Of a stretch of DNA of 55,383 nt, positions 17,781 to 26,152 are shown piece by piece (position 1 is the first letter of the stretch; every line of letters begins with the position of its first letter). This DNA is from an uncultured Veillonellaceae bacterium. GTDB lineage: Bacteria; Bacillota; Negativicutes; Selenomonadales; Selenomonadaceae. The notes below the pieces were generated by a model. The model was not told the origin of the DNA and ran no database searches. It worked only from the letters and a program-made list of their open reading frames with translations. Position numbers and translations under genes: made by a program. The stretch lies in assembly GCA_902773295.1 (NCBI GenBank), contig CACYDT010000091.1, positions 1 through 55,383 on the forward strand, written 5' to 3'.

Positions 17781-18473
17781 TCAATAAGATTCCACCAAGG
17801 TATATTCTATGGATGGCCGTCCGCCCGTGGAGTAATTCACACGGCTGACGGCTTTTTTCTGCTCGATGAGATAGTTCATGTAACGGCGCACGGTCACCTT
17901 GGACAGACCCGTTTCCTTGGCAAGCTGCTCGCATGTCCTGTACTGGGTCCTCTGTTCCTTGCACTCCAGGTATCCCAGGATCCTGTCCAATGTCTGGCGC
18001 TGTATGCCTTTCTCCAAATCGGCATTGGAACGGGAATCCTCCTGCTGCTTCACATGCATCAGCCGGTCGATATCCGACTGGGTATAGCTCCCTTTTTCCT
18101 TCAGGGAGTGACGCAGCAGGAACTTCTGCATCGCCTCATAGAAGCGCTCGTAGGTGAACGGCTTGACCAAATAGTCCACAATACCCAAATGCAACGCATG
18201 TTCCACATCTTCGCCGCCATTGTCCGCCGTAATGAGGATAGCCTCCACCGCATTTCCCTGGCGCCGCAGTTCTGACAAAAGCTCCAATCCGGAAAGCCCC
18301 GGGACATAGATATCCAGAAGCAGGAGTTCCGCAGGATTCTTTTCCAAAAACTCCAAAGCCTCTTTCCCATTGCGAAACATGGCAACAATATCCAGTTCCG
18401 CAATCTTCATAGCGAATGTACGATTGATGGAAGCCACCATCATATCATCCTCTACAATCACTGTCTTTATCAT
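17781..18473 (-). CDS. Response regulator, CitB/DcuR family
   Basis: 230 residues. The receiver domain covers 1-120: acidic pair E8/D9-D10, phosphoacceptor D54 in LLLLDIYVPG, LITADN and LVKPF. A linker leads to a C-terminal helix-turn-helix (about 180-228, CEQLAKETGLSKVTVRRYMNYL ... GGRPSIEYTL), the layout of CitB/DcuR/MalR regulators. It overlaps the end of the kinase gene by 29 bases. The divergent lactate operon starts about 490 bases beyond the kinase start and is a likely target. Confidence 0.93.
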   Translation of the reverse strand: MIKTVIVEDDMMVASINRTFAMKIAELDIVAMFRNGKEALEFLEKNPAELLLLDIYVPGLSGLELLSELRRQGNAVEAILITADNGGEDVEHALHLGIVDYLVKPFTYERFYEAMQKFLLRHSLKEKGSYTQSDIDRLMHVKQQEDSRSNADLEKGIQRQTLDRILGYLECKEQRTQYRTCEQLAKETGLSKVTVRRYMNYLIEQKKAVSRVNYSTGGRPSIEYTLVESY

Positions 18474-20031
18474 CCGCGGCCCTCCCGTCTTTTTTCCCGT
18501 TGATGCTTATGGTAATCGATGTACCGGTTCCCGGATCGGAATCGATTTGCAGGAACCCGTCATGCTTCTTGACGATTTCCTGGACCAGGCGCATGCCGTA
18601 GCCATGACCCGCGCCCTTGGTCGTGTAGGATCCTGCCAGAATGCTCTGGATCTGCTCCTCCGTCATGCCGCATCCCGTATCATCCACCGTGACCGTCATC
18701 CCCTCCGGTTCCGAGCGGATAAAGAATTCCACCTGCCTCACATCCCCCTCGTTCCCTATAGCCTCAAACGCGTTCTCCAAGAGATTCCCGAGGATGGTCA
18801 CAAGTTCCTTTGTCGTCAGATAGGGATTGTTCTGGGGCAGTCTGCTGTCCGATCGCAAATAAAAGTCAATGTTGATTTCCTTGGCTCTGTTCGCCTTGCC
18901 CAGGAGAAGAGCCGCTACAGTCTTGTCCTCGATGAGCCTCAGGATATGGCGGTCTGCAAGTCCCTGAGCCTCATCGCTCAGAAAGGATATGGCCTGATCC
19001 ACCTCCCCCAGCTGCAGGAGCCCGTAGAGCACATGGATCTTGTTACGGAACTCGTGCGTATTGGCTCTGAGGGCATCGATGATATGGTTCATGCCCGTAA
19101 GCTGTTCCGACATCCGCACAAACTCTGTCCGGTTCCGCAGGATCACCATCACGGCATCCTGCTGCTCCAGCGGATGAAGCGGCACAATGTTCGCCAGGAA
19201 GGATTCCCCTCCAAGTTCCACCATGTACCAGGGAACAGGCGTGTTCGTGCGAAAAGCCTCCAAAATCCCCGGCTGCAAGGGAAAATTCGTCGGCAGCTTC
19301 CCGTTCCCCACATATGCAAATGCCGCAGGATTCCGGTAGAGTACCGTGTTTTCCCGATCCACAATGAGAATTCCCTCGCTCAGGATATCCAGAAGTTCCT
19401 CCCGCTGGAGATACATCCGTGCAAAGGCCGTGGGCGTATATCCCAAAAGGATGTGGCGGATATTCCTGGAAATCCCCCATGCCAGAAAAATGCCTGCCAT
19501 CAGGGCAATGACGAAGAATTCCAGCGCATGGAGCTGGATCTGCCTCTTGAACATCTCCACGTTCTTCATGGATGTGCTGGCCATCACAAAGCCGATGACC
19601 TCCCCCTGCTCGTTCCGTACGGCATGAAATGCCCGCTTCTGGACATCGGGATCTCCGAGCCATGTGGTGATGTACCCGTTCCTCCCCTCCAGCGCATCTG
19701 CTTCATCGCCGCCGGTGAATTTCTCTCCAATATGCCCGGGATCCGGATGATAGAGGCGGATGCTCTTCGTGTCCGCCACAACCAGATAGTCAATGCTGCT
19801 GTTGTCCTGCTTCAGAATGCCGTCCAGCCGCTGCCGGAGATGAGGCGGGAACGCACCTGCCTCCAGCCCCTCAATGATTTCCTTGTCATAAGCCAGAATA
19901 TAGACCGTGCGGGAAAGCATCTGTTCCAGATTGGACTCCATATGCTGCAGCTCCCCCGGCAGAATCAGCAGAATCGGAAGAGCAGCCACAACAATCACCA
20001 AGAGTATATAAGAAGACAGCAATTTTGTCAT
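18445..20031 (-). CDS. Sensor histidine kinase, CitA/DcuS family
   Basis: 528 residues from the ATG at 20031 (GGAGG about 8 bases upstream); a start at 20181 would add 50 residues without family character. Layout: membrane helix (about 4-25), extracytoplasmic PAS-like ligand domain to about 160, second helix (about 165-185), cytosolic PAS (VDRENTVLYRNPAAFAYVG), and His box NTHEFRNKIHVLYGLLQLG. The ATPase follows with NLLENAFEAI, DDTGCGM and GHGYGMRLVQ. These kinases sense external carboxylates such as citrate, malate or fumarate. The ligand here is unknown; lactate is a plausible guess from the neighbouring genes. Confidence 0.93.
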   Translation of the reverse strand: MTKLLSSYILLVIVVAALPILLILPGELQHMESNLEQMLSRTVYILAYDKEIIEGLEAGAFPPHLRQRLDGILKQDNSSIDYLVVADTKSIRLYHPDPGHIGEKFTGGDEADALEGRNGYITTWLGDPDVQKRAFHAVRNEQGEVIGFVMASTSMKNVEMFKRQIQLHALEFFVIALMAGIFLAWGISRNIRHILLGYTPTAFARMYLQREELLDILSEGILIVDRENTVLYRNPAAFAYVGNGKLPTNFPLQPGILEAFRTNTPVPWYMVELGGESFLANIVPLHPLEQQDAVMVILRNRTEFVRMSEQLTGMNHIIDALRANTHEFRNKIHVLYGLLQLGEVDQAISFLSDEAQGLADRHILRLIEDKTVAALLLGKANRAKEINIDFYLRSDSRLPQNNPYLTTKELVTILGNLLENAFEAIGNEGDVRQVEFFIRSEPEGMTVTVDDTGCGMTEEQIQSILAGSYTTKGAGHGYGMRLVQEIVKKHDGFLQIDSDPGTGTSITISINGKKDGRAADDKDSDCRG

Positions 20032-20520
20032 AAGGAAACCTCCGCCCCGGAACCATTCATCATGTATATTATACCGCTGTTTTTCAAATTTCGCCATAGG
20101 AGAAATCTTCCCCTGCAACGTCTCCATGAGGTGAAACTTCGGATCTCCGCATCGTTTCTCTTGATTTTCGCCCGTTTTCAAGCATTTGTTTGTTTTTTTT
20201 AATTTCTAAAATCTTTTCTTATGTGGCAAAACTTTCTTTTTTTTCCCACAAACTATATTCTTTTATTGTTCATTGTGTATTGTTTTTTTTTTTTTTTTTT
20301 TTTTTTTTTCAGACCGCCGTAAAAAGCACAATATCTTTGTATCTCGTTTTGTGGTACAATACCAATAGCAGTTGGACTTCTGCTTCAACAACAATCCCGC
20401 TTTTCCATAGCTAACAAAGATTTGCAGGAAGCGCACCCGGAATCCTGTATCCCGGGTACACTCCCCAAGAATCTTTTGCCGTATTACCAATGAACTGTAT
20501 ATTCTGGAAGGAGAGCAATG
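20032..20520. other. Divergent regulatory region with a 27-T tract
   Basis: The 489 bases separate the kinase gene from etfB. On the minus strand a TATAAT (20073-20068) lies 37 bases before the kinase ATG, with a weak -35. A run of 27 T is at 20283-20309. On the plus strand TACAAT at 20355-20360 is a likely -10 for the lactate operon, with a poor -35 (TATCTT). That fits a promoter needing an activator. No gene of convincing quality is present. Confidence 0.5.
20283..20309 (+). repeat. Homopolymer tract of 27 T
   Basis: An uninterrupted run of 27 T lies about 50 bases upstream of the probable -10 of the etfB operon. Such tracts slip during replication and may bend DNA. Confidence 0.9.
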
Positions 20521-21312
20521 ATGGAAATTCTGGTATGCATCAAACAGGTTCCGGGTTCCAACAAGGTGGAAGTCGATCCTGTAACAGGTGTGCTGAAGCG
20601 CAGTGGCGCAGATGCGAAAATGAATCCCTACGACCTCTTCGCCCTGGAGACGGGTCTCCGGCTTCGGGAGCAGTATGGCGGCACACTGAGCGTGCTCACA
20701 ATGGGACCGCCCCCGGCCAAGGCGGTACTCTATGAGGCATTTGCCATGGGCGCGGACAAGGGAGCCCTCATCACGGACAGGAAGTTCGGCGGTGCGGACG
20801 TTCTTGCTACAAGCTATACTCTTTCCCAGGGCATCCGCAAGTTCGGCAAGTTCGATCTCATCATCTGCGGCTTGCAGACCACCGACGGCGATACCGCACA
20901 GGTAGGTCCTGAGGTTTCCGAGCAGCTGGATATTCCCTGCGTCTGCAATGTCAGGTCTGTTGACAAAGTTGAGGACAATTCCATCATTGTTGATTTGGAA
21001 ATGTCAGAGGACATCGAAAAGGTCAAGGTTGCATTCCCTTGCCTGATCACCGTCCAGAAGGACATCACTGAGCCCCGCCTCCCGTCCTACAAGCTCGGCA
21101 AGGCAACCGCCAACCGCGAGATTGCCCAGTATACGCTGGCTGACATGGAAGACACCGACGAGAAGCACTATGGCCTCAATGGATCCCCCACGCAGGTTCA
21201 GCGCATCTTCCCGCCCACTTCGGACAAGGTCCAGGAAGTCTGGGAAGGCGAGAACGAGGAATTGGCAGACCGCATCTACGGCTTGCTGAAAAAGAAGAAA
21301 TTCATCGCGTAA
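20521..21312 (+). CDS. etfB: Electron transfer flavoprotein beta subunit (LctB-like)
   Basis: 263 residues. It opens MEILVCIKQVPGSNKVEVDP, with MNPYDLFALETGLRLRE, the ETF beta signature region (PAKAVLYEAFAMGADKG ... DLIICGLQTTDGDTAQVGPEVSEQLDIP) and a C-terminal arm. Start chosen at 20521 rather than 20518 because AAGGAGAG is then about 7 bases away. In bifurcating enzymes this subunit holds the bifurcating FAD and the NAD site. It is the first gene of an operon with etfA, an FAD dehydrogenase and a lactate permease, the order of the Acetobacterium woodii lct genes. Confidence 0.93.
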   Translation: MEILVCIKQVPGSNKVEVDPVTGVLKRSGADAKMNPYDLFALETGLRLREQYGGTLSVLTMGPPPAKAVLYEAFAMGADKGALITDRKFGGADVLATSYTLSQGIRKFGKFDLIICGLQTTDGDTAQVGPEVSEQLDIPCVCNVRSVDKVEDNSIIVDLEMSEDIEKVKVAFPCLITVQKDITEPRLPSYKLGKATANREIAQYTLADMEDTDEKHYGLNGSPTQVQRIFPPTSDKVQEVWEGENEELADRIYGLLKKKKFIA

Positions 21313-21324
21313 GGAGGGGTCATC

Positions 21325-22518
21325 ATGGGAAAACTGGTTGTACATCAGGAAAAAATTCAAGATATCCAGGCATTCATCAAGCTCTGTCCCTTCAACGCCA
21401 TGGAGGAAAAGGACGGAAAGATTGAGATCAATGCCGCATGCCGTCTCTGCAAGCTCTGCGTCAAGAAGGGCAATGGTGGCATGGAGTACGTCGAGGATGA
21501 GGCGAAGCCTACGGTTGACAAGTCTCAGTGGAAGGGCATCACGGTCTATGTAGACCATGTGGAAGGCCGCATCCATCCGGTCACTTACGAGCTCATCGGC
21601 AAGGCCCGCGAGCTGGCAGCGAAGATCAAGCATCCTGTCTATGCCCTCTTCATGGGAAGCGGCATCGCCGATCAGGCCAAGGAAGTTCTCCACTACGGCG
21701 TGGACAAGGTGTTTGTCTGCGATATGCCTGAGCTGAAGGATTTCAAGATTGAGACCTATACGAAAGTCTTCGAGACTTTCGTCAACAAGATCAAGCCGTC
21801 CGCCCTTCTCGTAGGCGCGACCCCTGTGGGCCGCCAGCTGGCACCGCGTGTCGCTGCACGCTTCCACACGGGCCTCACGGCAGACTGCACGATTCTCGAT
21901 ATGCATGAGAACACGGATCTCGTCCAGATCCGTCCGGCATTCGGCGGCAACATCATGGCAGAGATCCTCACGCCGAACACCCGCCCGCAGATGGCGACGG
22001 TTCGCTACAAGATCATGGATGCTCCCCAGAGGAGCGAACAGGAATCCGGCACCATCGAGGCTTTGGAAGTTCCCGCATCGGAACTCAAAGCTCGCATGGA
22101 GGTTCTGGAAGTCACGAAGAAGCCCAAAGAGAAGAGCATCGAGAATGCCGATGTCCTCGTTGTTGCAGGCCGCGGCGTAAAGAAGAAGGAAGACCTCGAG
22201 ATGATCCAGCAGCTCGCAGAGGCTCTGGACGGGGATTTTGCCTGCACGCGTCCCCTCGTGGAGTCCGGCTGGCTGGATGCCAAGCGCCAGATTGGTCTCT
22301 CGGGCCGTACGGTTCGCCCGAAGCTCATCATCACTTGCGGTGTCTCCGGCGCGATCCAGTTCGTGGCAGGCATGGATCATTCCGAGCAGATTTTCGCCAT
22401 CAACTCAGATCCCAAGGCTTCCATCTTCAAGGTTGCCAACTATGCTGTCGTCGGCGATCTCTACAAGATTGTGCCGAAGCTCATTGAGAACATCAAACAG
22501 GGGAGGGGCCTTGCATGA
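21325..22518 (+). CDS. etfA: Electron transfer flavoprotein alpha subunit with ferredoxin-like N-terminus (LctC-like)
   Basis: 397 residues. Residues 1-60 are a ferredoxin-like domain retaining exactly four Cys: C21 followed by Pro, and C39, C42, C45 in CRLCKLC. That set matches the four ligands of a single [4Fe-4S] cluster. The ETF alpha body follows, ending in the FAD domain ([42 protein letters not shown] ... [23 protein letters not shown]). The family of LctC subunits has this extra domain, through which ferredoxin electrons enter. It ends in an ATGA overlap with the dehydrogenase gene, showing tight coupling. Confidence 0.94.
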   Translation: MGKLVVHQEKIQDIQAFIKLCPFNAMEEKDGKIEINAACRLCKLCVKKGNGGMEYVEDEAKPTVDKSQWKGITVYVDHVEGRIHPVTYELIGKARELAAKIKHPVYALFMGSGIADQAKEVLHYGVDKVFVCDMPELKDFKIETYTKVFETFVNKIKPSALLVGATPVGRQLAPRVAARFHTGLTADCTILDMHENTDLVQIRPAFGGNIMAEILTPNTRPQMATVRYKIMDAPQRSEQESGTIEALEVPASELKARMEVLEVTKKPKEKSIENADVLVVAGRGVKKKEDLEMIQQLAEALDGDFACTRPLVESGWLDAKRQIGLSGRTVRPKLIITCGVSGAIQFVAGMDHSEQIFAINSDPKASIFKVANYAVVGDLYKIVPKLIENIKQGRGLA

Positions 22519-23918
22519 GCACTTACAAGAAAATGGACGAAAAGGATCTTGAGTACATCTCAAGTTTCATGGACAGGGAGCGCATCCTTTGGGGCGATGA
22601 GATCAACGAGGAATACAGCCATGACGAGCTGGCTTCCGAGCGTTCCTACCCCGAGCTCGTAGCTCGTGTCACCTCCACGGAAGAAGTTTCGAAGCTGTTG
22701 GCCTATGCCAACAAGGAGCACATCGCCGTGACGCCCCGTGGCGCAGGTACCGGCCTTGTAGGCGCTGCTGTTGCCGTAGAGCACGGCCTCATGATTGACA
22801 CGACTCTCATGAACCATATCCTGGAGCTCGATGAAGAGAACCTGACCCTTACCGTAGAGCCGGGCGTCCTCATCATGGAAGTCCGCTCCTATGCCGAAGA
22901 GAACGGCTTCTTCTATCCGCCGGATCCGGGCGAAAAATCCGCGACCATCGGCGGCAACATCAGCACGAATGCAGGCGGAATGACCGCCGTGAAATACGGT
23001 GTTACCCGTGATTTCGTCCGCGCCTTGGAGGTTGTCCTCGCAGACGGCACGGTGATGGAGCTCGGCGGCAAGGTCGTCAAGAACAGCTCCGGCTATGATC
23101 TCAAAAACATGATCATCGGCTCCGAGGGAACGCTTGCGTTCGTCACGAAGGCTGTCCTGAAGCTCGTTCCGCTTCCCAAGAAGAACGTAACGCTCCTGAT
23201 TCCCTTCCCGACTCTGGCACAAGCCATCCGCACTGTCCCCCTCATCATCAAGTCCAAGGCTGTCCCGACGGCCATCGAGTTCATGGAGCGCGAAGTCATT
23301 CTGGATGCCGAGGAGTATCTGGGCAGGAAGTTCCCGGACAATCAGGCAGATGCTTACCTCCTGCTGAAGTTCGACGGCGATTCCATGGCTGAGATTGCTT
23401 CCTACTACGATGACACGGCGCAGATCTGCCTGGAGCAGGGCGCTATCGATCTCCTGATCGCCGATACGGAAGAGCGCAGCACTCCTGTCTGGAAGACAAG
23501 GGGCGCATTCCTCGAGGCCATCAAGGGCACGACGACCATGATGGACGAGGTTGACGTTGTTGTTCCCCGGAACCGCGTCAATGATTTCGTGGAATTCGTC
23601 CACGAGCTCCGCAACGAAATCGGCATCCGCATCAAGTCCTTCGGCCATGCCGGCGACGGCAACCTGCACGTCTATGTCCTCAAGGATGACCTGCCGGATG
23701 ACAAGTGGGAAGAGCTTCTCAACATCGCCATGGATCGCATGTACGAGAAGTCCCGCGAGCTCGAAGGTCAGGTATCCGGCGAGCACGGCATCGGCCTCGT
23801 GAAGCGCCCTTACCTCAAGCAGTCCCTGCCTGAGGCAAGCTTGGAGATCATGCGCGGCGTCAAGAAAGCGTTCGACCCGAACAACATCATGAACCCGCAT
23901 AAGGTCTGCCAGATCTAA
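22515..23918 (+). CDS. lctD: FAD-dependent lactate dehydrogenase of the EtfAB complex (LctD-like)
   Basis: 467 residues. It has the FAD_binding_4 domain ([18 protein letters not shown] ... [22 protein letters not shown] ... [18 protein letters not shown]) and a C-terminal FAD-oxidase domain with [14 protein letters not shown] and [16 protein letters not shown]. In A. woodii the LctBCD complex oxidises lactate with NAD+ while using reduced ferredoxin to pay for the uphill step. Coupled by ATGA to etfA and followed by a lactate permease, this gene is very likely the same enzyme. It is a homologue of the glcD-type subunit at 12935 but lacks an attached Fe-S subunit, which fits Etf as its partner. 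Confidence 0.92.
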   Translation: MSTYKKMDEKDLEYISSFMDRERILWGDEINEEYSHDELASERSYPELVARVTSTEEVSKLLAYANKEHIAVTPRGAGTGLVGAAVAVEHGLMIDTTLMNHILELDEENLTLTVEPGVLIMEVRSYAEENGFFYPPDPGEKSATIGGNISTNAGGMTAVKYGVTRDFVRALEVVLADGTVMELGGKVVKNSSGYDLKNMIIGSEGTLAFVTKAVLKLVPLPKKNVTLLIPFPTLAQAIRTVPLIIKSKAVPTAIEFMEREVILDAEEYLGRKFPDNQADAYLLLKFDGDSMAEIASYYDDTAQICLEQGAIDLLIADTEERSTPVWKTRGAFLEAIKGTTTMMDEVDVVVPRNRVNDFVEFVHELRNEIGIRIKSFGHAGDGNLHVYVLKDDLPDDKWEELLNIAMDRMYEKSRELEGQVSGEHGIGLVKRPYLKQSLPEASLEIMRGVKKAFDPNNIMNPHKVCQI

Positions 23919-23936
23919 GAGATTTGCCAATCCTGT

Positions 23937-23968
23937 GAAGGCACTGACTGAAAGGAGCCAGTGCCTTC
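23937..23968 (+). promoter_or_regulatory. Intercistronic hairpin between lctD and lctP
   Basis: GAAGGCACTG pairs with CAGTGCCTTC around a 12-base loop, but only CTTTGG follows, not a T-run. It may act as an attenuator or an mRNA end protector that sets permease level. Confidence 0.55.
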
Positions 23969-24023
23969 CTTTGGATTGGAATTAGTTTTTGATATTCCTA
24001 TATAGAAAGGAATGAGACATCAT

Positions 24024-25661
24024 ATGCTAGCTTTGATAGCAGCCATACCTATTATCCTCACCATCATCCTGACGGTGGGCCTGAACATGGCAGCAAAGAA
24101 AGTGCTCCCGATTTCCTGGCTCTCCATCGTCATCATCGGTCTCGGCTACTGGGGCATGGACATGCAGCATGTCGCTGCTTACACCGTCATGGGCTTCCTT
24201 GGCTCCATCGACGTCCTGCTCATCATCTTCGGTGCCATCCTCGTCATGAACACGCTGAACGTGGCAGGCGCCATGAGCCGTATCCAGGGCATGTTCAACA
24301 GTATTTCCGAGGATGCCCGCATCCAGCTCGTCATTGTCGGCTTCGCTTTCAGTGCCTTCATTGAGGGCGCCGCCGGTTTCGGAACTCCTGCGGCTCTTGC
24401 CGCACCGCTCCTCATCGGCTTGGGCTTCCCTCCGATGGCAGCGGCCATTGCCTGCCTGATCCTGAATTCCACGCCTGTGCCCTTCGGCGCAGCAGGAACG
24501 CCTACCAACGCGGCTATCGCTGCCGTTGCCTCGGAGCTTCCCGCCATGGGCATCAACCCGGATGAATGGATGCTGGCGCTTGCCTTTACCTCTGCTTTCG
24601 GTATGTGTATCGGCGGTTTCTTCATCATCTTCTTCACGGTAGGACTCATCACCATGATGTTCGGCAAGAAAAAGTCCTTCATGGATGCCATGCCGGTCCT
24701 TCCCTTCTGCCTGTTCACCGCCTTGGTGTTCAGCCTGGTATCCCTTCCCATTGCCCGCTTCATCGGCACGGAGCTGACTTCCCTGACGGCAGCTGCTGTC
24801 ACGGTGTTCGTTCTTCTCGGCTGTGCCAAGGCAGGCTTCCTCATGCCGAAGGAAATCTGGCGTTTTGAAAGCGCGAAGTCTGAGTCGAAGAAGGATTCTT
24901 CCTCTTCTTCCGCACCCCAGATGTCCCTGTTCAAGGCATGGATTCCCTATCTCTTCATCTCCCTCTGGCTCGTGGTCACCCGTATCCCGCAGTTGGGACT
25001 GAAGCCCATTGTCCAGTCCTTCTCCGTAGGGCTCACCAACATCCTCGGCGTTTCCAATGCCACTTGGACGCTCAAGTATGTCAACAACCCGGGCGTTGCG
25101 CCCTTCATCCTCGCCGTTCTTCTCGCCATCGTGATTTACGGCCTCAAGGGCGACCAGGTTTCCGCCATTTTCAAGAAGTCCTGGAACCAGTGCGTCGGTG
25201 CATTCATTGCCCTGCTCTTTGGTTTCGCGCTCGTCTACATGTACCGCTATTCCGATGCCAATTCGACGGGCATGGATTCCATGCTGATCACCATGGCAAA
25301 GGGCATGGCGGATCTCGCCGGCGACAACTTCTTCTACATCGCCACCTTCATCGGCACCATCGGATCCTTCATGTTTGGCTCGAACACGGTATCCAACGTC
25401 ATGTTCACGCCGCTCCAGTTTGAGACAGCGAAGATCCTCAACCTGCCGACCCTTATCATCGTAGCCCTGCAGAACCAGGGCGGCGCCATCGGCAACATGG
25501 TCTGCATCAACAACATCGTTGCAGTCTGCGCCACTACAGGCATTTCCGGCGTGGAAGGCAAACTCATCCGGACGAACTTCCTCCCATGGATCTGTTACTA
25601 CGCCATCCTGATCATCGTGGCCATTGTCGCCATGAACACGGGAATTCTGCCTGAATTCTAG
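24024..25661 (+). CDS. lctP: L-lactate permease (LctP family)
   Basis: 545 residues from the ATG at 24024. The ATG at 24012 touches the GAAAGG site, so it is less likely. About 13 membrane helices are visible, with family motifs FIEGAAGFGTPAALAAPLLIGLGF, STPVPFGAAGTPTNAAI, FGSNTVSNVMF and QNQGGAIGNMVCINNIVAVCATTG. It imports lactate (or glycolate) with protons. It is last in the lct operon and is followed by a strong palindromic terminator. A short hydrophilic stretch (about 285-300, SAKSESKKDSSSSSAPQ) forms a cytosolic loop. Confidence 0.95.
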   Translation: MLALIAAIPIILTIILTVGLNMAAKKVLPISWLSIVIIGLGYWGMDMQHVAAYTVMGFLGSIDVLLIIFGAILVMNTLNVAGAMSRIQGMFNSISEDARIQLVIVGFAFSAFIEGAAGFGTPAALAAPLLIGLGFPPMAAAIACLILNSTPVPFGAAGTPTNAAIAAVASELPAMGINPDEWMLALAFTSAFGMCIGGFFIIFFTVGLITMMFGKKKSFMDAMPVLPFCLFTALVFSLVSLPIARFIGTELTSLTAAAVTVFVLLGCAKAGFLMPKEIWRFESAKSESKKDSSSSSAPQMSLFKAWIPYLFISLWLVVTRIPQLGLKPIVQSFSVGLTNILGVSNATWTLKYVNNPGVAPFILAVLLAIVIYGLKGDQVSAIFKKSWNQCVGAFIALLFGFALVYMYRYSDANSTGMDSMLITMAKGMADLAGDNFFYIATFIGTIGSFMFGSNTVSNVMFTPLQFETAKILNLPTLIIVALQNQGGAIGNMVCINNIVAVCATTGISGVEGKLIRTNFLPWICYYAILIIVAIVAMNTGILPEF

Positions 25662-25673
25662 ACAACAGGATTT

Positions 25674-25723
25674 CTCATTGAAAGAACCCCCCAAGCAATT
25701 GCTTGGGGGGTTCTTTCAATGAG
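25674..25723. terminator. Bidirectional terminator after lctP
   Basis: A perfect 25-base-arm palindrome centred at 25698/25699 contains CCCCCC/GGGGGG and ends in A/T-rich flanks (ATTGAAAG / CTTTCAAT). It separates the lactate operon from the convergent envelope cluster. Confidence 0.88.
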
Positions 25724-25732
25724 GAACCAGTG

Positions 25733-26152
25733 TCAATCCTTCCTCCCGAAATATCTTCTCGCCAAAATCACGGCGACGAAATCATCCACGGGAACCGGCG
25801 GGACTTGCAATGTCGTGGGCAGAAGGCTGCGCCAGCCCTTGGGCGGGTTTGCCTTCCAGTACTCCTTCCTTGCCATTTCCGTCGTATGATGCTCCTCCAC
25901 CACCGTAACCTCCAATTGGGGACAAGCGCTGCGGATGCGGCTCTCTGCCGCCTTGCTCGTGGTCCCGTTCCCAAGAAGGAGGCAATCCGGGGCGTGAAAG
26001 GAGAGCATCTCCTCCACCTCTGCCTCCAGGCAATCCGTAGCGATTACTTTCTGCAGGAACACCGTCCCATCTTCTGAGAGTACCGCCAGGCCGCACTTGT
26101 CCCGACCGGGATCCAGTGCGGCCACTGTTCTTTTCCTGCTGCCTTCACTCAT
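25733..26152 (-). CDS. YqgF-like RNase H-fold protein
   Basis: 139 residues from the ATG at 26152; a start at 26350 would lie deep inside the preceding gene. The first strand, AALDPGRDKCGLAVL, carries the Asp of the YqgF/RuvC-like fold. DCLLLGNGTTSK and VVEEHHTTEMARKEYW match the second and third acidic positions. It may be a nuclease or a structural relative of the pre-16S rRNA nuclease YqgF. It overlaps the DUF3084 gene by 8 bases and is the last gene of the envelope cluster. The substrate is unknown. Confidence 0.7.
   Translation of the reverse strand: MSEGSRKRTVAALDPGRDKCGLAVLSEDGTVFLQKVIATDCLEAEVEEMLSFHAPDCLLLGNGTTSKAAESRIRSACPQLEVTVVEEHHTTEMARKEYWKANPPKGWRSLLPTTLQVPPVPVDDFVAVILARRYFGRKD

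Noticed and set aside
18370..20202. 610-codon plus-strand frame opposite the sensor kinase
   Set aside because: The opposite strand has a complete kinase with all motifs; this frame has no recognisable domain.
24027..25694. 555-codon minus-strand frame opposite the lactate permease
   Set aside because: Highly charged, His/Gly-rich mirror of a membrane protein, typical of an antisense reading.
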